Positions 16,234 through 23,923 of a DNA stretch of 64,000 nt are shown one piece after another; the stretch's first letter is position 1, and the number at the start of each line of letters is the position of its first letter. The notes beneath the pieces were generated by a model. The model searched no databases. It was not told where the DNA came from and saw nothing but the letters and a program-made list of their open reading frames with translations. The translations under genes and the position numbers were made by a program. The DNA is taken from positions 248,001 to 312,000 of the forward strand of contig NZ_SBLB01000004.1 of the NCBI RefSeq assembly GCF_004138325.1. The letters run 5' to 3'. The stretch comes from Spirosoma sordidisoli (lineage in GTDB: Bacteria > Bacteroidota > Bacteroidia > Cytophagales > Spirosomataceae).

Positions 16234-17940
16234 TCAGTCAGCCCGGCTGCGGATCTGCACCAGCACGTAGGGCTCCAGGGTTTTGGCACGGGTCTGTTTG
16301 TTGATAAACTCGTACGACAGGGTGCTGACGTGGAAATAAGGCAGGGTAGCCAGCCGACGAATCCCGAATCCACGGGCCGCCAGCGAGTCAGCGTCGGCAG
16401 CCGTGGTAAATGTCAGTTGTGGCCCCGGGCGGAGCTGCGCCTGCACCGCCGAGTCGGACCGGACGTAGCGCGCTGGTCCGCTGGCATAAAACTCATAGGA
16501 CCAGAAACTGCCCCCGCCAACGCCCGTTCCCGGCATGTAGAGCAGGGTGACCGGCCGGGGGCGGGCCGGTTGTTCATTGACCAGCCGGGCCGCCGTACGA
16601 CCCGCCATATAATCGAGCCAGGCCGGATACAAAAACAGGTTCACCACCCCGAACAGCACCAGCACAGCCGCCACCATACGCCCCATCAGCGACAGCAGAT
16701 CCGTTGTCCGGAACAGCAGCATCGTAGCCAGCACCATGGCCGCCACCCAGCCCAGCGCTCCGCTCAGGTAGTCGGGCTGCGCCACCAGCAGCAATCCAAC
16801 CGACAGCACCACCAGCAGCCCCCCGATAACCGACTGGCCAAGGGTCCACCGGCGCAGCACCGCAGGAGAGAGGCTTACCAGATACTGAGCCGTCAGGATA
16901 GCAAAGAAGGGGAAGACGATATTCATGTAATGCGGCAGCTGGAAGCCCGACAGCGAGAACAGGACAAACGTAGCCAGCCCCGACCCCAGCGATACGTACT
17001 CCGGCAGCGGATTCCGGCGTTTGACCAGCCCGGCCACGGCCCGACCAACGCCCAGGTAGAGCGGTAACGACCACGGCAAAAAGGCCCACAGGAGGGTGTG
17101 AACAAAGAAAAACTTGTCGCCCTCGCCTTTGATCGGCCCGGTGTTGAAGAACCGGCCGAACTGGCTGTCCCAAAAGAAAAATCGCACGCCCGACACGCCC
17201 GTTTGCCCAAAAACCACTTTTTCGGGGTGTAGGTCGAACTGCTGGTACAGGCAATAGATTTCGGGTAGGGTGAACAGCAGCGACAGCGCCACCGCCCCGT
17301 ACCAGCGCGGCCGCAGCAGCTCGCGCCAGTTGCCCGTCAGCAACCAATGCAGCACCAGGCCGGCGCCGATGGGCACCAGCACAAAAACTCCCTTTGTCAT
17401 CAGCGCGCAGCCCGTCAGCAACGACCCCAGCCCCAGCTGAAGCCACTGGCCAGGCGCCCGGTCGGAACCGCAGTACACCCGCCAGAAATGATACACCGCC
17501 CCAATGATGAGCCCCGTCAGGTAGGGTTCCGCCCGGACGTCGCTGTTCGACAATACCCCGTGAAAAGCCGTCAGCAACACCAGTACGGCAACCTGCGCCA
17601 CCCCTTTTGTGTACATTAGTCGCGCAAACCGATAGGTGTAGACTACACCAGCCAGAAAAAACAGCAGTGCGGGTAGCTTATACGCCACGGTATTGACCCC
17701 AAACAGTCGAAAGCTGGCCGCTACCACCCAAAACGGGAAGTGCGGCTTGTCGAGCCAGTCGGCCCCTACGGCGTAGAGATTGACAAAATCGCCCGACTGC
17801 GCCATCGTTTTGGCAATACAGGCGTAGAGCGCTCCATCGGGTTCGAGTACGGGCGGAAACAGGCCCGTGGCATTCAGCAACACGCCAACCGCCGTGAGGG
17901 CATAGAACCAGCGGTCCGGCAAAACATAAGTCTGGGTCAT
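16234..17940 (-). CDS. GT39/ArnT-like membrane glycosyltransferase
   Basis: A 568-residue polytopic protein with about 12 hydrophobic segments. The first extracytoplasmic loop holds LEPDGALYACIAKTMAQSGD followed by DWLDKPHFPFWVVAASF. This is the E-x-D...DKPP-like pattern of the PMT/ArnT (GT-C) fold, where the acidic residues take part in transfer from a polyprenyl-phosphate sugar. A C-terminal soluble part of about 120 residues (from WLDYMAGRTAARLVN) faces the periplasm. Relatives add an aminosugar to lipid A or a sugar to proteins or lipids at the inner membrane; the acceptor is unknown here. The gene reads away from the response regulator gene and sits between it and the efflux operon's control region. 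Confidence 0.85.
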   Translation of the reverse strand: MTQTYVLPDRWFYALTAVGVLLNATGLFPPVLEPDGALYACIAKTMAQSGDFVNLYAVGADWLDKPHFPFWVVAASFRLFGVNTVAYKLPALLFFLAGVVYTYRFARLMYTKGVAQVAVLVLLTAFHGVLSNSDVRAEPYLTGLIIGAVYHFWRVYCGSDRAPGQWLQLGLGSLLTGCALMTKGVFVLVPIGAGLVLHWLLTGNWRELLRPRWYGAVALSLLFTLPEIYCLYQQFDLHPEKVVFGQTGVSGVRFFFWDSQFGRFFNTGPIKGEGDKFFFVHTLLWAFLPWSLPLYLGVGRAVAGLVKRRNPLPEYVSLGSGLATFVLFSLSGFQLPHYMNIVFPFFAILTAQYLVSLSPAVLRRWTLGQSVIGGLLVVLSVGLLLVAQPDYLSGALGWVAAMVLATMLLFRTTDLLSLMGRMVAAVLVLFGVVNLFLYPAWLDYMAGRTAARLVNEQPARPRPVTLLYMPGTGVGGGSFWSYEFYASGPARYVRSDSAVQAQLRPGPQLTFTTAADADSLAARGFGIRRLATLPYFHVSTLSYEFINKQTRAKTLEPYVLVQIRSRAD

Positions 17941-18001
17941 TCGGCAGGTAGTGCCCGTAAGCGATTTTTCCCAAAGTAAGCAACGAAATACCTCATCACC
18001 C

Positions 18002-18009
18002 TATCTTTG
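18002..18009 (+). promoter_or_regulatory. -7 box TATCTTTG before the NtrC-like regulator gene
   Basis: TATCTTTG is an exact TAnnTTTG box ending 4 nt before the ATG, a placement often seen in Bacteroidota genes with very short leaders. No convincing -33 TTTG lies 19-21 nt upstream, so only the -7 element is claimed. Confidence 0.4.
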
Positions 18010-18013
18010 ATCT

Positions 18014-19408
18014 ATGCAAACTGCTAAACTCCTAGTCGTAGACGACGATCCGGATGTGTTGCTGGCGGCTCGGCTGCTGCTCAAACGACATCTGGGTACG
18101 GTAGATATCGAGAAAAATCCCGAAAAACTACCATTCCTGCTCAACAACAACCACTATGATGCCATTGTACTCGACATGAATTTCCAGCGCGACGTCAGCA
18201 GTGGTCGCGAAGGATTTGCCTGGCTCGAGCGGATTCTGGATATCGACCCGCAGGCGCGGGTGGTGCTTTTTACGGCCTATGGCGATGTCGACATGGCCGT
18301 GCGGGCTATGAAAGCCGGAGCGGTCGACTTCGTACTCAAACCCTGGCAGAACGACAAGTTTCTCGAAACGATCCGGGCGGCCATCAACCGACCCGACGAT
18401 GATAGCTCATCCAGCGACACCAACAAATCGTCGGGTCGACCCGGAGCCAACCGCGGGGGCCGGTCGGGCCCGGGCGGTAGCCCGGCTGCCGGTAAAGCCA
18501 CGTCGATCATCGGAACGGCCATGCGCCCCGTTCTCGACACTGTTGAGCGGGTGGCTCCTACCGATGCCAACGTACTGATTCTGGGCGAAAACGGCACCGG
18601 TAAAGACCTGATTGCGCGGGCTATCCACGAACAGTCGAACCGCCACAACAAGCCGTTTGTCAGCGTCGACGTGGGCGCCCTGACCGAGAGTCTGTTCGAA
18701 AGCGAACTGTTTGGCCACGTGAAAGGGGCATTTACCGACGCCCGCGACGACCGGGCCGGGCGGTTTGAAGAAGCGGCAGGCGGCACCATTTTTCTCGACG
18801 AGATCGGCAACCTGACGCCGTCGCAGCAGGCCCGTCTGCTCACCGTTCTGCAACAGCGGCAGGTGACCCGCGTAGGCAGCAACAAAGGCCGGCCGGTCGA
18901 TGTGCGGCTGATCTGCGCGACCAACGCCGACCTGAACGAACGCGTAGCCGAGAAAACCTTTCGGCAGGATTTACTTTACCGCATCAACACCATCGAGCTG
19001 GCCTTGCCCCCCCTCCGCCAGCGCCCCGACGATATCAAACCCCTGGCCGAACATTTCGTCAGGCAGTACGCCAAACAGTATAACCGGCCGGTAACGGGCC
19101 TGAGTCCGGCGCTGCTGACCGAGATGAAACAGTACGGCTGGCCGGGTAACGTGCGCGAGCTGCAACATGCCGTTGAGCGGGCCGTCATCCTGTCGGCAGG
19201 CGCCACCCTCGAACCGGGCGATTTCGTATTCCGGAAAAACCCCTCTACCGCTTCGCCCGTCAGCGAAACCCTGCAACTGGAAGATCTGGAACGCAAAGCC
19301 ATTCAGCAGGCCATGCTGAAATACCAGGGGAGCATCACCGATGTGGCCCGGGAACTGGGGCTGTCGCGACAGGCGCTGTACCGGCGGCTGGAGAAGTTCG
19401 GCTTGTAG
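18014..19408 (+). CDS. Sigma-54-dependent response regulator, NtrC family
   Basis: 464 residues in three parts. A receiver (about 1-125) has the acidic cluster DDD at 10-12, phospho-acceptor Asp54 in IVLDM and a conserved Lys in LKPW. A Ser/Gly-rich linker covers about 130-160. An AAA+ domain has Walker A GENGTGKD near 190, the GAFTDA sigma-54 contact loop near 238 and the arginine-finger region DLLYRINTIELALPPLRQR. A Fis-type helix-turn-helix ends the chain (ITDVARELGLSRQALYRRLE). It would activate sigma-54 promoters from upstream sites, and two such promoter-operator pairs flank it at 3.8 and 16.1 kb. A histidine kinase with the matching PAS/HisKA layout lies 2 kb downstream. Confidence 0.96.
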   Translation: MQTAKLLVVDDDPDVLLAARLLLKRHLGTVDIEKNPEKLPFLLNNNHYDAIVLDMNFQRDVSSGREGFAWLERILDIDPQARVVLFTAYGDVDMAVRAMKAGAVDFVLKPWQNDKFLETIRAAINRPDDDSSSSDTNKSSGRPGANRGGRSGPGGSPAAGKATSIIGTAMRPVLDTVERVAPTDANVLILGENGTGKDLIARAIHEQSNRHNKPFVSVDVGALTESLFESELFGHVKGAFTDARDDRAGRFEEAAGGTIFLDEIGNLTPSQQARLLTVLQQRQVTRVGSNKGRPVDVRLICATNADLNERVAEKTFRQDLLYRINTIELALPPLRQRPDDIKPLAEHFVRQYAKQYNRPVTGLSPALLTEMKQYGWPGNVRELQHAVERAVILSAGATLEPGDFVFRKNPSTASPVSETLQLEDLERKAIQQAMLKYQGSITDVARELGLSRQALYRRLEKFGL

Positions 19409-19413
19409 TCGGC

Positions 19414-20181
19414 TCAGTCGATAGCGCCCGTCCGGGTGCCGGGTACGGCTACGTTCAGCTCGTGGGCAATGGCCTCTTCGGCTTGGCGAACCACTTCATC
19501 GACCGACTTACCGGCGGGCTCTATACCGGGCAGCACCGTCCACGACAGCCGCGAGAACGACCGGAGCGGGAAGATGCCGGTGGGGTTAAAATGACCCGTA
19601 CCGCGGATGGCGATCGGTACTACGAGCGAAGCAGGAGCCCGTTTGAGCAGCACCGCCAGGCCACCCGTAGCAAACGGCCGCATCTGGCCCGATGCTGATC
19701 GGGTTCCTTCGGGGTAGATAACCACCGAGTGGCTGGTCTGCTGAATGTGTTTGGCCAGCCGGGCAATTTCGGTGATGGCCTGCTTGGGATCTTTCCGATC
19801 GATGAGGGCGGCCCCGCTCCGGCGCAGGTTATACGAGATGCTGGGAATCCCGTGGGCCAGCTCTTTTTTGGACACGAAAATAGGCGTGTGGCGACGCAGA
19901 AACCAGATCATCGGCGAAATATCGAACATGCTCTGGTGGTTGGCCACGAAGATAATGGGCCGGTCGGTGGGCAGGTGACTCACGTCGCTAAACCGGATAC
20001 GGGAGCCGGTCAGGTACCACCCAAACGCAATACTGGCGTTCAGCCAGTCGACGACCGTCTTGTGGGCCGACTTGCCGAACAGGTGAAACGCGCCAACCTG
20101 AAGCACGTGGAAGACCAGCAGGACCAACCCGAAATAGAGCAGATAGATACTGCTCAGCACATAATCCAGAAGTTTTTTCAT
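19414..20181 (-). CDS. plsC: 1-acyl-sn-glycerol-3-phosphate acyltransferase (PlsC)
   Basis: The start giving MKKLLDYVLSSIYLLYFGLV was preferred over an ATG 31 codons upstream because it places the first membrane segment at the N-terminus as in other PlsC proteins (255 residues). The acyltransferase block I is NHQSMFDISP near residue 81 (the HX4D catalytic pair), block II covers RRSGAALIDRKD, and block III is IYPEGTRSASG. The enzyme adds the second acyl chain to lysophosphatidate in phospholipid synthesis at the inner membrane. It is convergent with the response regulator gene (5 bp between stops) and divergent from the acyl-ACP desaturase, so two membrane-lipid genes lie between the regulator and kinase. 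Confidence 0.92.
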   Translation of the reverse strand: MKKLLDYVLSSIYLLYFGLVLLVFHVLQVGAFHLFGKSAHKTVVDWLNASIAFGWYLTGSRIRFSDVSHLPTDRPIIFVANHQSMFDISPMIWFLRRHTPIFVSKKELAHGIPSISYNLRRSGAALIDRKDPKQAITEIARLAKHIQQTSHSVVIYPEGTRSASGQMRPFATGGLAVLLKRAPASLVVPIAIRGTGHFNPTGIFPLRSFSRLSWTVLPGIEPAGKSVDEVVRQAEEAIAHELNVAVPGTRTGAID

Positions 20182-20405
20182 ACCACCCGACCAGAGCAGA
20201 CTCGCTCCGAACATGCATTTTGGACCAAATTTAGCAACGCAGGTCGCTACGCATAGATAAAAGGTGGAATTCAATAGAACGATCGCGCGTTTTAAACGTA
20301 CTTTGTCTTTTTATTTAACCTAATCTTCACAGCGGTTACTGCCTTCCGATTCGGTAAACAAGCGTAAGCCAGTACCCCTTACCCCGATATATCGTGACCT
20401 CCCCA

Positions 20406-21380
20406 ATGACACTGTCCGGCTCCCGTATTGAAGTCATGCGCTTCGTGGGCGAAAAAATCGATACGCTCCTCGGCGACTACCTCAAGCCCATCGAGACCAA
20501 CTGGCAACCGGCCGATCTGCTGCCCGATGCCACGAAAGAGTCGTTTCTGGACGATATCAGACAGCTGCGCGAAAGCGCCCGCGAACTCTCGTACGACTAC
20601 GTTGCCGTGCTGATTGGCGATACCATTACCGAAGAAGCCCTGCCTACCTACGAGTCGTGGCTGATGGGGATGGAAGGCGTCGAGCAGGGAAAAGCCGAAA
20701 ACTGGACCCAGTGGATCCGGGGCTGGACGGCCGAGGAAAATCGCCACGGCGACCTGCTTAACAAGTTTCTGTATCTGTCGGGCCGGGTCAACATGCGCGC
20801 GATGGAGGTATCGACCCAGTACCTGATTGCCGACGGTTTCGACATCGGTACCGGCCGCGACCCCTACCGCAACTTTGTGTATACCTCGTTTCAGGAGCTG
20901 GCTACCAACGTCTCGCACCGCCGGACCGCTACCCTGGCCAAGCAGGCAGGCTGCCCCCAGCTCTCTAAAATATGCGGAGTTATCGCTTCGGACGAAATGC
21001 GCCATGCCAAAGCCTATAAAGCATTTGTGGGCCAGATCTTCGACGTAGACCCGTCAGAAATGATGCTGGCGTTCGAGGACATGATGCGCAAGAAAATCGT
21101 GATGCCCGCCCATTTCCTGCGCGAAACCGGCGTAAAGATCGGCCAGACATTCAGCCACTTCTCCGACGCGGCCCAGCGCCTGGGCGTATATACCACCCAT
21201 GACTACATCGATATTGCCGACTCGCTGCTGACCGACTGGAACATCGCCAACGTGACGGACCTGAACGATGCCGGTCAGCGCGCCCGCGACTACCTGATGG
21301 CCCTGCCCGCCCGGCTGCGCCGGATTGCCGAACGCACCAAAGTGCCGACGCTCGAGTATCAATTCAGCTGGATCGGGTAA
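20406..21380 (+). CDS. Acyl-ACP desaturase, soluble di-iron type
   Basis: About 324 residues, the size of plant stearoyl-ACP delta-9 desaturase relatives. The two iron-ligand helices are visible: EENRHGDLLNKFLYLSGRV (first ExxH, near 112) and SDEMRHAKAYKAF (second ExxH, near 200). The opening RIEVMRFVGEKIDTLLGDYL and NWQPADLLPD are also family-typical. It introduces a cis double bond into acyl-ACP using ferredoxin and oxygen, setting membrane fluidity. An in-frame GTG 12 nt upstream is an alternative start. The histidine kinase gene begins 6 nt after its stop, so the two are probably one transcript, an unusual pairing. Confidence 0.93.
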   Translation: MTLSGSRIEVMRFVGEKIDTLLGDYLKPIETNWQPADLLPDATKESFLDDIRQLRESARELSYDYVAVLIGDTITEEALPTYESWLMGMEGVEQGKAENWTQWIRGWTAEENRHGDLLNKFLYLSGRVNMRAMEVSTQYLIADGFDIGTGRDPYRNFVYTSFQELATNVSHRRTATLAKQAGCPQLSKICGVIASDEMRHAKAYKAFVGQIFDVDPSEMMLAFEDMMRKKIVMPAHFLRETGVKIGQTFSHFSDAAQRLGVYTTHDYIDIADSLLTDWNIANVTDLNDAGQRARDYLMALPARLRRIAERTKVPTLEYQFSWIG

Positions 21381-21386
21381 GCCATT

Positions 21387-22763
21387 ATGAACCGGTTCGC
21401 CCTCGGCATTGGCTGGCGTATTGCGGGTATCGTGGTCTTCACCGGCACGATCGTCACGCTGTATTGGCAGCAGGCGAACTCGTTCTGGCTGACGCTCCTG
21501 CTGATTCCGGCCTTCGTCCTGGCGGTCAACCTGTACCATTATACGACGGGGCTGAACCGGAAGCTGACGCGCTTTCTGGAGTCGGTCCGGTACTCCGACT
21601 TTGCGGTGGCGTTCCGGGCCGACAGTAACCTGGGCCCTACCTTTCATAGCCTGAACGATCAGTTCAACGAGGTGCTGGGGGCTTTCCGACAGGCGCGGGC
21701 CGAGAAAGAAGCGAACCTGCATTACGTCAATACCATTGTTCAGCACGTCAGCGTAGGGCTGCTCACCTTCGATGCGGCCGGCCAGGTTGAGTTAACGAAC
21801 CAGACGGCCCTGCGGCTGCTGGGTATTTACCGGCTACGCACCCTCTCCGACCTCAACGCCACCCATCCGGATCTGGTGGCCCTGCTCCGCTCCGAAACGC
21901 AGTCGTCGGCCCCGGTAGTCTACCAGCCCGGCAATGGCAACGAGCTGTCGGTACGCTGCACGTCGGTCCGGCTGCGCGGGCGGCTGGTAACGGTCGTGTC
22001 GCTCCAGAACATCGGCACCGAGCTGCAGCAGCGCGAACTTGAAGCCTGGCAAAACCTGACCAAGGTGCTGCGCCATGAGATCATGAACTCGATTACGCCG
22101 ATTGTGTCGCTGGCCGGCACCATGCGCGACATTGTGGAGACAGACCTCGTGCCGGCCCTGGAGCCTGACCCTGCCGGGCCCGCCGATCAGCCGGAAGCGG
22201 CATCGGGGGCGGCCATGGCTGGGGCGCTCACCGACCTGCGCGATGCCCTGATGACCATTGAGCAGCGGGGCGAAGGCATCATGCGATTTGTGGATGCTTA
22301 CCGGCACTTCACCTCCATTCCGCAGCCGGTGCTCGACGAAGTATCGGTCGAGCAGTTGCTTCGGCATATCGAGCAGCTGGTGCTGCCCAATGCCCAGAAG
22401 CTGGGCATTCAGTTCAGCACGAGTTCGCCGAACCTGATCGTTAAAGCCGACCTGGGCCAGATCGAAATGGTCCTGATCAACCTGATCAAGAACGCCGTCG
22501 AGAGTCTGGAGAAAACACAAAACCCCCGTATTCAGCTCGAAGCCGTACCCGACGGTCAGCACGTCGTCATTTCGGTGTCGGACAACGGCCCCGGTATTGA
22601 ACCCGAAGCGCTCGAACAGATTTTCATTCCTTTTTTTACCACCAAAAAAACCGGGTCGGGCATCGGACTGAGCCTGTCGAGACAGATCATGCAGCTGCAC
22701 GGCGGGCATCTTACTGCCGATTCGGTACCGGGTCAGGGCAGTACGTTCAGACTGATTTTCTGA
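21387..22763 (+). CDS. Sensor histidine kinase, NtrY-like
   Basis: 458 residues. Two hydrophobic segments (about 9-25 and 33-50) with almost no loop between them leave little periplasmic sensing area, which suggests a membrane or cytoplasmic signal. A HAMP/linker region follows, a PAS-like domain lies at about 115-215 (IVQHVSVGLLTFDAAGQVEL), and HisKA has LRHEIMNSITPI with His near 230. The HATPase has LINLIKNAVESLE (N box), SDNGPGIEPE (G1) and GSGIGLSLSRQIM (G2). The HEIMNSI form of the H-box is typical of kinases paired with NtrC-type regulators. The regulator at 18014 is the nearest candidate. Co-transcription with the desaturase hints at control by membrane lipid state, which is an inference. 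Confidence 0.93.
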   Translation: MNRFALGIGWRIAGIVVFTGTIVTLYWQQANSFWLTLLLIPAFVLAVNLYHYTTGLNRKLTRFLESVRYSDFAVAFRADSNLGPTFHSLNDQFNEVLGAFRQARAEKEANLHYVNTIVQHVSVGLLTFDAAGQVELTNQTALRLLGIYRLRTLSDLNATHPDLVALLRSETQSSAPVVYQPGNGNELSVRCTSVRLRGRLVTVVSLQNIGTELQQRELEAWQNLTKVLRHEIMNSITPIVSLAGTMRDIVETDLVPALEPDPAGPADQPEAASGAAMAGALTDLRDALMTIEQRGEGIMRFVDAYRHFTSIPQPVLDEVSVEQLLRHIEQLVLPNAQKLGIQFSTSSPNLIVKADLGQIEMVLINLIKNAVESLEKTQNPRIQLEAVPDGQHVVISVSDNGPGIEPEALEQIFIPFFTTKKTGSGIGLSLSRQIMQLHGGHLTADSVPGQGSTFRLIF

Positions 22764-22833
22764 CCGGATGCCCATCGCAGCAACCCACAAATACCAACCA
22801 AACCGAATAGCTCTACTGAGCCAATCCAACCGA

Positions 22834-23310
22834 ATGAAGAACTACACCGTGGCCCTACTGGCCCTTGCCCTACTGGCTGGCAGCTGTGGCCAGAACGATC
22901 AGACCCCCTGCGACGCGACGGCCGTAACCACCCGGGCGCCCCAGGCCGAAACAACGGCCCTCAAACAATTTCTCGACAGTAAAGGGATCAACGCCACCGC
23001 CGACGAACGGGGGTTTTATTACGTCGTTAAGTCGCCGGGTTCGGGCGCCAAACCAACGGTCTGCTCGAACGTAACGGTCAATTATGTCGGCAAACTCACC
23101 AACGGTACTACGTTCGACAGTGGCTCGGGCGTAAGTTTCGGACTGAACCAGCTGATTCTGGGCTGGCAGGAAGGGATTCCACTCGTTGCGCCTGGCGGCA
23201 GCATCACGCTCTACCTGCCGCCCTCGCTGGCGTATGGCGCGCAGGATCAGCCGGGTATTCCGGGCAATTCGATCCTGGTGTTCGACATCGATCTGGTTCG
23301 GATCAACTAG
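22834..23310 (+). CDS. FKBP-type peptidyl-prolyl isomerase, lipoprotein
   Basis: The chosen start (MKNYTVALLALALLAGSCG) gives a lipoprotein signal with lipobox LAGSC, so the mature protein is lipid-anchored at its Cys. The C-terminal FKBP domain (about 70-158) shows VTVNYVGKLTNGTTFDSG, GWQEGIPLVAPGGS, LPPSLAYGAQ and NSILVFDIDLVRI, which form the usual active-site strands. The aromatic pocket residues are partly replaced, as is common in bacterial envelope FKBPs. It probably helps fold exported proteins. The gene lies 70 bp after the histidine kinase in the same direction and may be the last gene of that transcript. Confidence 0.9.
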   Translation: MKNYTVALLALALLAGSCGQNDQTPCDATAVTTRAPQAETTALKQFLDSKGINATADERGFYYVVKSPGSGAKPTVCSNVTVNYVGKLTNGTTFDSGSGVSFGLNQLILGWQEGIPLVAPGGSITLYLPPSLAYGAQDQPGIPGNSILVFDIDLVRIN

Positions 23311-23429
23311 GTACGGGCCGGTGCCGTGTTACGCGCCTACGCCACCCGAACGACCAATGGACCCGGGCGCCGTTCAAAACTGCTGTTCGTGTCCCCACCA
23401 ACTGCTCCGGCCTCGTTCATAGACCCAGT

Positions 23430-23831
23430 CTACTTCGGCTTCTCTTCTTTCGGCCTGAGGGTACCCCGCGCTATTGGTTCCGGCTTGGATTTGGGGGTGG
23501 TAAACCGCAGCAGCGTAGCCGTGGGGTACGATGACCGCGGGGCCCGGGTAACCACCAGCTGGTACGACCGGGTGCCGATTACCAGATTGTAGTAGGTCAT
23601 ATACTGGCCTGACTCCTGGGGTAGCCCCCAGTTGGCTACGGGTTCTTTGGCAAGCAGCGTCTGGTCTTCTTCCGACAGGGCCGCGAAGGCCGTATCGGGC
23701 AGGAAGCGTTTGTCTGTAATGCCCTCGACCAGCGATACCACAGCGGGGGGCGTCGTGGTAGCCGGTTTGTTTTGCGCCGGGGCTGATACTCCCATCAGCA
23801 GCAACGTCAGTAGTATAAGCAGATTTTTCAT
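23430..23831 (-). CDS. Small secreted protein of unknown function
   Basis: 133 residues starting at MKNLLILLTLLLMGVSAPAQ, a clear signal peptide cut after APA. The mature part has a Pro/Thr-rich stretch, then FAALSEEDQTLLAKEPVANW and a compact beta-looking region YMTYYNLVIGTRSYQLVVTR. It ends in a Lys/Pro/Glu-rich tail. I do not recognise a family. It follows the GH2 gene on the same strand after 92 bp and is convergent with the FKBP gene. Confidence 0.6.
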   Translation of the reverse strand: MKNLLILLTLLLMGVSAPAQNKPATTTPPAVVSLVEGITDKRFLPDTAFAALSEEDQTLLAKEPVANWGLPQESGQYMTYYNLVIGTRSYQLVVTRAPRSSYPTATLLRFTTPKSKPEPIARGTLRPKEEKPK

Positions 23832-23923
23832 GATGTTGAGTGCTCTTATAACTACCCATTCGCGGCTTCGTTTGTTCAACACGCTACCTGCCTGATCTCC
23901 GACAAACCCATCGGCCGGGCCGC

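Noticed and set aside
20275..20393. FadR/DesT-like operator between plsC and the desaturase gene
   Set aside because: CGTTTTAAACG looks symmetric but is not a true palindrome, and no matching second site is present.
23383..23403. Possible decayed family A palindrome (TTCGTGTCCCCAC)
   Set aside because: It resembles the loop region of family A, but the arms do not pair, so chance similarity cannot be excluded.
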